A stretch of 29,322 nucleotides of DNA from Bog-793 sp035625025 (GCA_035625025.1 DASPQJ010000049.1:1-29322); one strand, 5' to 3'. Positions 7,686-15,776 are shown, numbered from the stretch's first letter. Notes: generated by a model from the letters alone, not told the origin. Numbers and translations: made by a program.

Positions 7686-9077
7686 ATGGGTCAGGTTGTG
7701 AGTGATCCCTCGGTGCGCGCCCCCACGACGGGCGACGACGCGGAGTGGACGCCTGATTGCTGGCGGTCACGCCCCGTCGAGCAGGGGCCCGAATGGCCGG
7801 ATCCGGTCGCGCTCGCCGCGGCGCTCGGCGAGCTCGAACTGTTTCCGCCGCTCGTCTTCGCCGGCGAGAGCCGTCGACTCGTCGAGTCGCTCGGGCACGT
7901 GGCCGACCGTCGAGCCTTCGTCCTCCAGGCCGGCGACTGCGCCGAATCGTTCTCCGAGATCAACGCCGACGCGATCCGCGACAAGCTGAAGGTGATCCTC
8001 CAGATGGCAGTCGTGCTCACGTACGGTTCCGGCGTCCCCGTGGTGAAGATCGGCCGGATCGCGGGCCAGTTCGCGAAGCCCCGTTCCTCGCCGACCGAGG
8101 CGTACGGCGACACCGCGATTCCGTCGTTCCGCGGTCACATCGTGCACGACGACGCGCCGAACCTCGAGGCCCGCAGGCCGGACCCATCCCGGATGATCGA
8201 CGCCTATCGTCACGCCGCCGCGACCCTCAACTTGCTGCGGACGTTCACGAAGGGCGGTTTCGCGGCCCTCGGCCAGGTGCACGCGTGGAATCAGGAGTTC
8301 GTCGCCACGAGCCGGGAAGGTCGCCGCTACGAGGAGACCGCCGAGGCGATCGACCGCGCTCTCCGGTTCCTTTCTGCCTGTGGCGTGAATCTTGAAGCGG
8401 ACGCCCCGACCCAACAGGTCGACCTCTTCACGAGCCACGAGGCGTTGTTGCTTGATTTCGAGGAGTCGCTGACGAAGCGCGATCCGTTGACCGGCGACTT
8501 CTACGACGGCTCGGCGCACATGCTCTGGATCGGCGACCGGACCCGCCAGCTCGACGGTGCGCACGTCGCTTTCCTACGAGGTGTCCACAACCCGATCGGC
8601 GTGAAGCTCGGCCCTTCGACGACGCCGGACGAAGCCGTCGGCCTCTGTGCCGCCCTGAACCCGGCGCGGGTGCCCGGACGTCTCACGCTCATCACCCGCC
8701 TCGGCGTGCACGAGGTGACGACGCTTCTGCCGCCGATCGTGCGCGCCGTCACCGCCGCAGGGCACCCGGTCGTCTGGGAGTGCGATCCGATGCACGGCAA
8801 CACCTTCGTCTCCGAAAACGGCCGGAAGACGAGGCACTTTGACGACGTCCTCGGCGAGATCAAAGGCTTCTTCGCCGTTCACCGGCAGGAGGGGAGCTGG
8901 CCGGGCGGCGTCCACGTCGAACTCACCGGCGACGCCGTGACGGAGTGCCTCGGGGGGGCCGAAGACATCCTCGAGGAACATCTCTCGCTGCGCTACACGA
9001 CGACCTGCGACCCGCGTCTCAACGGCCGCCAGGCGCTCGACCTCGCCTTCCGGGTCGCAGAACTCCTCGCAGACTGA
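7686..9077 (+). CDS. aroG: Class II 3-deoxy-7-phosphoheptulonate (DAHP) synthase
   Basis: First step of the shikimate pathway: condenses phosphoenolpyruvate and erythrose 4-phosphate. The 463-residue protein is the plant/mycobacterial class II type, seen in ALGELELFPPLVFAGE, VLQAGDCAESF, KIGRIAGQFAKPRSSPTE, GVHNPIGVKLGPSTTPDE and WECDPMHGNT. Four expected metal ligands are present: Cys85, His370, Glu412 and Asp442. They fall within one or two residues of the Mycobacterium tuberculosis AroG numbering as I recall it. The ATG at 7686 is used; an in-frame GTG at 7698 is an alternative. The stop overlaps the next start (TGATG), so the secreted protein is translated from the same message. No regulatory leader peptide was seen. 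Confidence 0.95.
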   Translation: MGQVVSDPSVRAPTTGDDAEWTPDCWRSRPVEQGPEWPDPVALAAALGELELFPPLVFAGESRRLVESLGHVADRRAFVLQAGDCAESFSEINADAIRDKLKVILQMAVVLTYGSGVPVVKIGRIAGQFAKPRSSPTEAYGDTAIPSFRGHIVHDDAPNLEARRPDPSRMIDAYRHAAATLNLLRTFTKGGFAALGQVHAWNQEFVATSREGRRYEETAEAIDRALRFLSACGVNLEADAPTQQVDLFTSHEALLLDFEESLTKRDPLTGDFYDGSAHMLWIGDRTRQLDGAHVAFLRGVHNPIGVKLGPSTTPDEAVGLCAALNPARVPGRLTLITRLGVHEVTTLLPPIVRAVTAAGHPVVWECDPMHGNTFVSENGRKTRHFDDVLGEIKGFFAVHRQEGSWPGGVHVELTGDAVTECLGGAEDILEEHLSLRYTTTCDPRLNGRQALDLAFRVAELLAD

Positions 9078-11092
9078 TGCGTCCGCTCGGCGCGTCGCAC
9101 TGCAGAATCTGGACTGCGCCGCTGATCGTGGCGTTGATCGCGGGTCCGGTCGCCTTCGGCGGAACAGCCGGGGGAGCTCGCGCCTCGGCGACGGCGGCGT
9201 TCGCCATGGCGCTGCCCCGGACCCCGGGCGCGGCGGCGTGCGCCTACCCGGTGACACCCACGACGACCACGTCGACCACGACGACCACGACGACCACGAC
9301 GACGACCACGACGACCACGTCGACCACGTCGACCACAACGACGGCCACGTCGACCACGTCGACCACGACGACGCCGTCGTCGACCACAACAACCACGACG
9401 ACGACACTTCCAGCGTCGACCACGACGACGCCGACGACAACGACGACGCTCCCGTCGGCTCCGCCGACGACGGAGAGGGCCGCCTACTACCTCGTCGAGT
9501 CGAACGGCGGAATTCACGCCTTCGGTGGGGCGCGGTTCTACGGGTCCAAGGCACCGGAGCATCTCCAGGCGACCTTCGTCGGCGGCGCGGTTTCCGCCGA
9601 CGGCGGCGGCTACTGGCTCGCCACCTCGAGGGGGAGCGTCTACCCATTCGGCGACGCGCACTTTCTGGGCTCACCCGTCCACCGGCTGGGCCGCCCGCCA
9701 ATTGTCGCGATCGCGTCGGCACCGATCGGCGCGGGTTACTGGCTCGTCGCCGCGAACGGCGCGGTCTACAACTACGGGAACTCGGCATTCTGCGGCTCCC
9801 TCGTGCACGTCCCGCTCAGTTCCCCGATCGTCGGACTCGCGCCCTCACCCGACGACGGCGGCTACCGCCTCGTCGCCGCGAACGGGAGGGTCTACGCCTA
9901 CGGCGACGCCAGGTACTTCGGGGAGCCGCCGGCGGCCGAGCTGCGGAGCGAGGTGGTCGGGATCGCGTCGACCGCCGACGGACGCGGCTACTGGATCGCC
10001 ACCTCGGCCGGCACCGTGTACAACTTCGGCGACGCGAGACGCTTCGGGTCGCCCGCGGCCTTGGAGCTGACGAGCCCGTTCGTCTCGATCGAAGCGACCG
10101 CCGACGGCGGCGGCTACTGGCTCACCACGGCGGACGGGAGGATCTTCAACTACGGCGACGCCCGGTTTGCCGGTTCGCTCGCGCACGAGCCACCCCCGGG
10201 CGGTCTGTCTGTCGCCCAGATGATGCGCACCTTCGTCGTGAAGCCAGGTCTCGTCTCCCTCCCCCACGGCGCCCTCGGCTACGACATTTCGAGCTACCAG
10301 TGCAAGTCTCCGGGGTCGGCGGCCGCGCGCAGCGACCTGCCACCCACCTCGACGGTCTCCGTGCTCCAGGTCGCCGGCTGGCTCGACGGAGCGGACAACC
10401 CCTGCCTCGCCGCGGAGGCGGCCTGGGCGACGACGGCCGCGGGGCCGAGTGGCGCGCCGTACTCCCTGTACCTGTTTGTCAACGCCCCCGACGACACTGC
10501 GGCCGGACGCGCCCTGGCGGCGAACGGCCCGCAAGGCGCCTGCTCGGCGATCACCGGCGAGGCCGAGGCGCTCTGCGAGGCTTACAACTACGGCTTCAAC
10601 GGCGCGAAACAGGCCCTTGCCTACGCGACGCAGCAGGGAGTCCAAGCCAAGCTGTGGTGGCTTGACATCGAGGGCCTCTCGCTCTCCCCGACCCGCTTCT
10701 CGAGCTTCGCGGCCGGGCACTACTGGTCGAATTCGACGGTCCTCAACGACGCGACAATCCAAGGCGCGCTCGACGCGCTCCGCGGGGCCGGGGTTCAGGT
10801 CGGCCTGTACTCGACGAGTTTCGAGTTCCCGATCATCGCCGGCAGCTTCGTCCCCACCGGGGCGAAGCTGCCGCTCTGGGTCGCGGGAGTCCCCCACACG
10901 AGACCGCCATACTCCCCATCGGGACTTCCCAACCCGTCGGCCCTCGTGCCGTGGTGCGCCGGGACTGCGACCTACTCAAACCCCGGCAGCCCCAGCAACG
11001 ACCTGTTCGCCGGGGGGGTGCCCGTGCTCCTCCAGGAGACGCCGGGCGCGGTCCCGTCGCCCTACGGCGTCGATCCCGACTACAGCTGCTGA
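9077..11092 (+). CDS. Secreted protein: Thr-rich linker, six-repeat propeller-like domain, GH25-like C-terminal domain
   Basis: A 671-residue protein with a signal peptide (about 1-37, hydrophobic core LIVALIAGPVAF). A threonine-dominated linker follows (62-132). Next come six repeats of about 42 residues (138-376), each of the form YWLVAANG.VYNYGDARF.GS followed by a hydrophobic IVGIASTADGGG strand, probably one propeller blade each. The C-terminal domain (about 398-671) opens GALGYDISSYQC and holds LWWLDIEG with Asp530 and Glu532, which resembles the GH25 lysozyme/DUF1906 barrel and its acidic catalytic pair. The likely role is an exported wall-binding or wall-cutting protein, but activity is inferred. 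The ATG overlaps the DAHP synthase stop (TGATG). The 3' end overlaps the opposing phosphatase gene by 13 bp. An odd partner for an aromatic-pathway enzyme. Confidence 0.85.
   Translation: MRPLGASHCRIWTAPLIVALIAGPVAFGGTAGGARASATAAFAMALPRTPGAAACAYPVTPTTTTSTTTTTTTTTTTTTTTSTTSTTTTATSTTSTTTTPSSTTTTTTTTLPASTTTTPTTTTTLPSAPPTTERAAYYLVESNGGIHAFGGARFYGSKAPEHLQATFVGGAVSADGGGYWLATSRGSVYPFGDAHFLGSPVHRLGRPPIVAIASAPIGAGYWLVAANGAVYNYGNSAFCGSLVHVPLSSPIVGLAPSPDDGGYRLVAANGRVYAYGDARYFGEPPAAELRSEVVGIASTADGRGYWIATSAGTVYNFGDARRFGSPAALELTSPFVSIEATADGGGYWLTTADGRIFNYGDARFAGSLAHEPPPGGLSVAQMMRTFVVKPGLVSLPHGALGYDISSYQCKSPGSAAARSDLPPTSTVSVLQVAGWLDGADNPCLAAEAAWATTAAGPSGAPYSLYLFVNAPDDTAAGRALAANGPQGACSAITGEAEALCEAYNYGFNGAKQALAYATQQGVQAKLWWLDIEGLSLSPTRFSSFAAGHYWSNSTVLNDATIQGALDALRGAGVQVGLYSTSFEFPIIAGSFVPTGAKLPLWVAGVPHTRPPYSPSGLPNPSALVPWCAGTATYSNPGSPSNDLFAGGVPVLLQETPGAVPSPYGVDPDYSC
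9260..9472 (+). repeat. ACC/ACG tandem tract encoding the Thr-rich linker
   Basis: About 213 bp of near-uniform ACC, ACG and TCG codons encodes a linker that is mostly Thr with scattered Ser, Pro, Ala and Leu, including a run of 15 Thr. The same three-base register recurs throughout (ACGACC, TCGACC units), so it is a coding minisatellite prone to in-frame length change. Such Thr/Ser tracts usually act as extended, possibly glycosylated spacers between a membrane or wall anchor and the folded part. Confidence 0.9.
9488..10204 (+). repeat. Six tandem ~42-codon propeller-like repeats
   Basis: The units begin at residues 138, 179, 221, 263, 305 and 347; the first is 41 residues, the next four 42, and the last about 30. 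Shared positions are an aromatic-Trp/Leu start (YWL), a Gly before VY, the YGDA or FGDA turn, and a GS after an aromatic. Units differ at the DNA level, so this is old duplication kept by structure rather than a recent expansion. Confidence 0.88.
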
Positions 11093-11853
11093 TCGAGCGC
11101 CGCCCACTCCGGCGGCTCGACGCTGACCCAGTCGGGTTGTGCTGACTGGATATGCGCCCGACCGGCGAGGTGCGCCGCGTCGTTGTAGCGCACGAGGCGC
11201 CAGCGCGAGCCGGTGTGACGCCACTCGGTGATCGAGGTGTTGTCCGGGTGGAGCCGGACGATGTTGCCGTGGTCGGCGAGGCCGAGGAAGCGGATCATCG
11301 AGCTGTCGATGACCCCGCCGTGCGAGACGACAACGACGAGCTCGCCCGGATGGCCGACGGCCACCGACGTCAGCGCGGCGGCGGCCCGGTCGAGGAAGTC
11401 GATCCAGCTCTCGCCGCCCGGTGAGGTCGGGAACTCCGGGTCGTCGCCCGGCAGGCCACGCCGCTGGTAACGCGCCTCGTACTCCGCCCAGCTGATCCCG
11501 TCGGCCTCGCCGGGGTGGCGTTCACAGAACGAACAGCTCTCCTCGAAGTGTTTCACGCCGAGGGCGGGAGCGAGGATGGCTGCAGTCTCGATCGCCCGCG
11601 GCAGGACGCTCGTCCACATTGCCGCCGCCCCGGCGAGCTCGCCGGTGCGCGTGAGCCGTTCGACGAGGACCTCGGTTTGGGCGACGCCGCGGGGCGTGAG
11701 CCCGCGACAGCCTTTGTGTCCGCCGATTATCGAATCGACGTTGGCGAAGGCCTCGCCGTGGCGGATGATCACGAGGCGCGTCCCGGCTGCGATGGCGCCT
11801 TCGGCGCGCGGAAGCGGATCGACGGTTGCCGCTGGAACCTTCACCTTCCGCAC
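11080..11853 (-). CDS. Histidine phosphatase (phosphoglycerate mutase-like) family protein
   Basis: Cytoplasmic branch of the histidine phosphatase superfamily, 257 residues. The nucleophile motif LVIIRHGEAFAN puts the phospho-His at residue 32, LTPRGVAQTE follows, the second Arg lies in TSVLPRAIETA, and the second His (178) is in VVVVSHGGVI. Substrate is unknown; true phosphoglycerate mutase is unlikely from the long divergent insert CSFCERHPGEADGISWAEYEARY. The GTG at 11853 is the outer start; GTG at 11844 is as good because TAGGGT ends 7 nt before it. It lies 95 nt downstream of proA on the same strand. In mycobacteria a member of this superfamily (gpgP) follows nadD-rsfS, but the sequences are not alike enough for me to transfer that function. 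Confidence 0.85.
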   Translation of the reverse strand: MRKVKVPAATVDPLPRAEGAIAAGTRLVIIRHGEAFANVDSIIGGHKGCRGLTPRGVAQTEVLVERLTRTGELAGAAAMWTSVLPRAIETAAILAPALGVKHFEESCSFCERHPGEADGISWAEYEARYQRRGLPGDDPEFPTSPGGESWIDFLDRAAAALTSVAVGHPGELVVVVSHGGVIDSSMIRFLGLADHGNIVRLHPDNTSITEWRHTGSRWRLVRYNDAAHLAGRAHIQSAQPDWVSVEPPEWAALDQQL

Positions 11854-11948
11854 CCTACCGGCTCCGCGGACCCCGCCATCGAAGAGGCGGCCGTCTCAGG
11901 CGCCCGTGGTGGCTCTCGCGCGGGCTGTCATGCCGCAGACCGCGGCGT

Positions 11949-13196
11949 TCAGGCGCGGATCTGGCCGTCGCCCTCGATCACGAACTTCACCGAGGTGAGT
12001 TCGCACAACCCCATCGGACCGCGAGCATGCAGCTTCTGGGTCGAGATCCCGATCTCCGCGCCGAGCCCGAGCTCGCCGCCGTCGACGAAGCGCGTCGAGG
12101 CGTTGACGAGCACCGCGGCGGCGTCGACCTCGCGGACAAAGCGCCGGGCCGCCTCGTAGTCCCGCGTCACGATCGCCTCGGAATGTCCTGTCGAGTAGCG
12201 GGCGATGTGGTCGAGCGCCCCGTCGAGGTCGTCGACGACGGCGACGGAGAGCCGCAGCCCGAGGAACTCGGTCGCAAAATCCGTCTCCGTCGCGACGCCA
12301 ACCTCGGGGAGCACCGCCCGGGTCGCCTCGTCCCCGACGAGCTCGACGCCTTCGAGGGCGGCTGCGAATCTCGGAAGCGCGACCGGCGCGATGGCGCGGT
12401 GGACGAGGAGGGTCTCCATCGCGTTGCAGACGCTCGGGCGCTGGGTCTTGGCGTTGACGACAATCCGTTCGGCGACGTCGAGATCGGCGTCAGCGTCGAT
12501 GTAGACGTGGCAGTTCCCGTCGCCGTCGATGACGTACGGCACGGTGGCGTGCTCGACGACGAGAGCGACGAGCGCCGGGCCGCCGCGGGGCACGAGGCAG
12601 TCGATCACACCGCGCAGCCGCACGAACTCCTGGACCGTGTCGTGCCGGGTGTCCTCGACGAGCAGGACGCAGTCCGCCGGCAGGCCAGCCTTGGCGATCC
12701 CGGACCGCAGCGCGGCCGTGATCGCCTTGTTCGACCCGATGGCGCCCGCCGAGCCGCGCAGGAAGGCCGCGTTCCCGGATTTGACGCAGAGCCCCGCGGC
12801 GTCCGAGGTGACGTTGGGGCGGTTCTCGTAGACGATGCCGACGACGCCGAGCGGCACGCGTACGCGCCGGACCGCCAGGCCGTTCGGACGGACCCAACCC
12901 TCGACGACCTGCCCGACCGGATCGGCGAGCGCGGCGACGGCGCGCAGGCCCTTGGCCATCTCGTCGAGGCGGGCGTCGCTGAGACGAAGCCGGTCGACGA
13001 CAGCCGGCGTCGCCCCGGATTTCTCGGCCCGCGCGACGTCGGCGGCGTTCGCCCCGAGGATCTCGGCGCGTCCCGAGCCGAGCGCGTCGGCCGCGAACTC
13101 GAGGGCGTCGTTCTTCACGGCGGTCGTCGCGGTCGCGAGAACCCGGGCCGCGGCCCGCGACCGCCGGCCGAGCTCTTCGAGCGACCCGGGAGGCAT
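11949..13196 (-). CDS. proA: Glutamate-5-semialdehyde dehydrogenase (gamma-glutamyl phosphate reductase)
   Basis: Second step of proline synthesis: NADPH reduction of gamma-glutamyl phosphate. The 415-residue protein has the aldehyde dehydrogenase fold: VRVPLGVVGIVYENRPNVTSD, LRGSAGAIGSNKAI, VIDCLVPRGG, and the catalytic Cys257 in KTQRPSVCNAMETLLVH. The C-terminal STGHSEAIVT, NASTRFVDGGELGLGAEIGIST and LHARGPMGLCELTS blocks are typical. The ATG at 13196 begins 8 nt after the proB stop, with GGAG close before it. Length is normal for the family. It forms the proBA pair with the kinase gene upstream. Confidence 0.97.
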   Translation of the reverse strand: MPPGSLEELGRRSRAAARVLATATTAVKNDALEFAADALGSGRAEILGANAADVARAEKSGATPAVVDRLRLSDARLDEMAKGLRAVAALADPVGQVVEGWVRPNGLAVRRVRVPLGVVGIVYENRPNVTSDAAGLCVKSGNAAFLRGSAGAIGSNKAITAALRSGIAKAGLPADCVLLVEDTRHDTVQEFVRLRGVIDCLVPRGGPALVALVVEHATVPYVIDGDGNCHVYIDADADLDVAERIVVNAKTQRPSVCNAMETLLVHRAIAPVALPRFAAALEGVELVGDEATRAVLPEVGVATETDFATEFLGLRLSVAVVDDLDGALDHIARYSTGHSEAIVTRDYEAARRFVREVDAAAVLVNASTRFVDGGELGLGAEIGISTQKLHARGPMGLCELTSVKFVIEGDGQIRA

Positions 13197-13204
13197 GCTC
13201 CACG

Positions 13205-14350
13205 CTACCGAGGCGGAACCCGGCGCGGCGAACGGGCCCGACGTGCCGTCGCCGAGGTCCCGGTCAGCACGACGAGGTCATCCCGGTGGACGAGCTCGCC
13301 CGCGAGGTCGGCAGGCAGGTCGCCCGAATGGCGGCCCAGCCACTCGCCGGCCCGGTCCGACGGGAGCCGGGCGATCCCCTTGGCAAAGACCGAGCCGTCG
13401 GCGGCGGCGATCTCGACGGGGTCGTCACGGGCGAAGGCTGCGGCGACGGAGACGACGCCCGCGGGGAGCAGCGAAGCCTCCCGTTCGACGAGGGCGCGCC
13501 GACAGCCGTCGTCGACGACGACGCGTCCCGTAGCCGGGAGCGCGAAGGCGATCCACGCCTTGCGGGCCGAGAGCCGCTCGTCCCGCGGGAGGATCGTCGT
13601 GCCAACCCCGGGGGTACCGGCGGCCGCGTCGACGACGACGCCGGGACGGCTCGCCGCGGCGATCACGGCGCGCACCCCGCACCACGCTGCCATGCGCGCC
13701 GCCGCCAGCTTCGAGGCCATCCCGCCGCTGCCGGCGGTGGATCCGGGCCCGCCGGCCATCTCGTCAAAGGCGGTGTCGACGGCGACGACCTGCTCGACGA
13801 GCGTCGCGGCGGCGGAGCGCTTCGGGTCGGCGTCGAATAGGCCCTCGGTGTCGGTCAGAAGGACGAGGCACTCGGCGCCGACGAGGTTGGCGACGAGCGC
13901 GGCGAGCCGGTCGTTGTCGCCGAAGCGGATCTCGTCGTCGGCGACGGCGTCGTTCTCGTTGATCACGGGCACCGCGCCGAGCTCGATGAGCCGCACGATC
14001 GTCTCGCGGGCGTGAAGATACTGGCGACGCTCGCCGAAGTCGGGTAAGGAGAGCAACACCTGGGCGACAAAGAGGCCCTCGGACGCGAAGGCGTCGTCGT
14101 AGGCGCGCATCAACCGGTGCTGGCCGATCGTCGAGAGCGCCTGGAGCGTCGTCATGTCCGACGGGCGGCCTCCGGATGGTTGGACCGCCGCGATGCCGGC
14201 GCTCACAGCCCCCGAAGTGACGACGACGGCCGGGCGGCCGGATCGCCAGAGTTCGCCGATTTCTCCGGCGAGCTTCTGGAGCGCGCCCCGGTCGACGAGG
14301 CCGTCGGCGCCCGTCACCGATGTCGTCCCGATCTTCACGACGACTGTCAT
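13205..14350 (-). CDS. proB: Glutamate 5-kinase with PUA domain
   Basis: First and usually proline-inhibited step of proline synthesis. From the ATG at 14350, with GGGAGGG 5 nt upstream, the protein is 381 residues. The amino-acid-kinase domain shows VVKIGTTSVT, VVVTSGAVSAG, NENDAVADDEIRFGDNDRLAALVA, LLTDTEGLFDADP and GSGGMASKLAAARMA. The C-terminal PUA domain (about 280-370) contains GRVVVDDGCRRAL, SLLPAGVVSV and FAKGIARLPSD. It sits 58 nt downstream of obgE, a gap that holds a GC-rich inverted repeat around 14367-14397 of unknown meaning, and 8 nt upstream of proA. Confidence 0.97.
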   Translation of the reverse strand: MTVVVKIGTTSVTGADGLVDRGALQKLAGEIGELWRSGRPAVVVTSGAVSAGIAAVQPSGGRPSDMTTLQALSTIGQHRLMRAYDDAFASEGLFVAQVLLSLPDFGERRQYLHARETIVRLIELGAVPVINENDAVADDEIRFGDNDRLAALVANLVGAECLVLLTDTEGLFDADPKRSAAATLVEQVVAVDTAFDEMAGGPGSTAGSGGMASKLAAARMAAWCGVRAVIAAASRPGVVVDAAAGTPGVGTTILPRDERLSARKAWIAFALPATGRVVVDDGCRRALVEREASLLPAGVVSVAAAFARDDPVEIAAADGSVFAKGIARLPSDRAGEWLGRHSGDLPADLAGELVHRDDLVVLTGTSATARRARSPRRVPPR

Positions 14351-14408
14351 CGAATCCCTCCCCGCGCGGCGGCGGTGCCGGAACCGGTCGCCGCGGCGAC
14401 CTCGTCGG

Positions 14409-15692
14409 TTACGCGTCCTCGCTGTAGGTGAACGAGAGCTGGCCGATCCGGACGTCGTCGCCCGGGCGCGCCCCGGCGCGGGCGAGCGCCCGGTCGACAC
14501 CGAGCCGCTTCAACCGGCGTTGCACGAGCGCCAGGGCGTCAGGATCCGTGAGGTCGGAGACGCCGACCGCCCGCTCGACGGCGCGGCCGAGAACGACGAA
14601 CCCCCGGCCCTCGCGCGCCACGACGACGCCCTCGGGCTGGGGCCGGTGCACGACCGGTGTCGCCGCGGCGGGGCCCGCCGACGCCCGTGCCACGCCGACG
14701 ACGGCGCCGAGCCGCCCGAGGAGTTCGTCGATGCCCTCTCCGGTGACCGAGGAGATCACGAGCTCGCCGCGGTAGTCGGCGAGTGGCGGGCGGCTGTCGG
14801 CCGGGACCATGTCGGCGCGCGAACCGACGACCAACCGGGGGCGGGCGACGAGTTCCGGGCTGAAGCGGCCGAGTTCGTCGAGCAAAACGGCGAGCTGGTG
14901 GGCAGGTGCCCGCCCCTCGCCAGGCGCGAGGTCGATCAGGACGACGAGCGCGCGCGCCCGCTCGACGTGGCGGAGGAAACGATGACCGAGACCCCGACCC
15001 TCGCTCGCCCCGGCAACGAGTCCGGGAATGTCGGCGAGGATGAACTCCGGCGCGGCGGTCGCCTCGACGAGCCCGCGGCCGCCGAGGCGCACGACGCCGA
15101 GGTGTGGCTCGAGGGTCGTGAACGGGTAGTCGGCGATCTTCGGCTTGGCGGCGGAGATCCGGGCGATGAGCGTCGACTTGCCGCAGTTCGGGAAGCCGAC
15201 GAGGGCGACGTCGGCGAGGAGTTTCAGCTCGAGGTCGAGCCAGCGTTCCTCGCCGACCTCGCCTTGCTCGCCGAAGGCTGGCGCGCGCCGCCGGTTCGTC
15301 AGGAACCGGGCATTGCCGGCGCCCCCGCGCCCGCCCTCGGCAGCACGGAGGCGGTCACCCGGGGCCCTGAGGTCGGCGACGACCTCGCCGCCCGGCCCGC
15401 GCACGACGGTCCCGACGGGTACGGGCACGACGAGATCCCGACCGGCACGGCCGTGGCGTTTGCCCCCCCCTCCGTGGGAGCCGCTCTCGGCGCGCCGGTG
15501 GGGGTGGTCCCGAAAGGCGAGGAGCGAGACGAGCGAGCTCGTCGCCTCGAGATAGACATCGCCGCCGCGTCCGCCGTCGCCACCGTCGGGTCCACCGCGC
15601 GCGATGTGCGCCTCCCGGCGGAACGACACGGCCCCAGCCCCACCGTCACCCGCCCTCACATGGACCTGGGCCTCGTCGACGAAGCTGGCCAT
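14409..15692 (-). CDS. obgE: GTPase ObgE/CgtA with C-terminal OCT domain
   Basis: Essential 50S-assembly and stress GTPase, 427 residues. The Gly-rich Obg fold (about 1-158) begins MASFVDEAQVHVRAGDGGAGAVSFRR. The G domain has P-loop GFPNCGKST with Lys172, switch DYPFTTLEPHLG and G3 in LADIPGLVAGASEGRGLG. The OCT domain follows (GVSDLTDPDALALVQRRL... to the C-terminus). The ATG at 15692 is chosen for the AAGGGA 6 nt upstream and the family start. One oddity: the G4 box that reads NKxD in most Obg proteins is Ser291-Arg-Ala-Asp294 here, so the guanine-contacting Asn is replaced. It lies 84 nt downstream of rpmA, behind a pair of competing hairpins. Confidence 0.96.
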   Translation of the reverse strand: MASFVDEAQVHVRAGDGGAGAVSFRREAHIARGGPDGGDGGRGGDVYLEATSSLVSLLAFRDHPHRRAESGSHGGGGKRHGRAGRDLVVPVPVGTVVRGPGGEVVADLRAPGDRLRAAEGGRGGAGNARFLTNRRRAPAFGEQGEVGEERWLDLELKLLADVALVGFPNCGKSTLIARISAAKPKIADYPFTTLEPHLGVVRLGGRGLVEATAAPEFILADIPGLVAGASEGRGLGHRFLRHVERARALVVLIDLAPGEGRAPAHQLAVLLDELGRFSPELVARPRLVVGSRADMVPADSRPPLADYRGELVISSVTGEGIDELLGRLGAVVGVARASAGPAAATPVVHRPQPEGVVVAREGRGFVVLGRAVERAVGVSDLTDPDALALVQRRLKRLGVDRALARAGARPGDDVRIGQLSFTYSEDA

Positions 15693-15717
15693 GTCGGTCC
15701 CTTTCCAAAGAAGCGCT

Positions 15718-15754
15718 CTCGGCCGGCACCCGGCCGTCGGCGCCACCGGCCGAG
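15718..15754 (-). promoter_or_regulatory. Mutually exclusive hairpins between rpmA and obgE
   Basis: Three GC-rich arms lie in this 37-nt stretch. The arm at 15718-15726 (CTCGGCCGG) is complementary over 9 bp to 15746-15754. Its inner 7 bases (15720-15726) also pair perfectly with 15730-15736 across a 3-nt loop. Only one pairing can form at a time. In the transcript the inner hairpin is followed by AGAGCGCTTCTTTGG, a poor U-tract. It could be an attenuator, an RNase processing site or a partial terminator that lowers obgE relative to the ribosomal protein genes; the sequence alone does not decide. Confidence 0.5.
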
Positions 15755-15776
15755 GCGGACAGCTACGAATCCCGGA

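Noticed and set aside
9238..10665. Long plus-strand frame of 475 codons overlapping the secreted-protein gene
   Set aside because: It is the +1-type shadow of GC-rich repeats, full of Arg and Asp-His runs, with no start signal.
5864..11092. Idea that the nearby six-repeat propeller protein supplies the propeller missing from the LpqB-like lipoprotein
   Set aside because: The genes are in different transcription units and the repeats do not resemble the LpqB propeller; no evidence beyond proximity.
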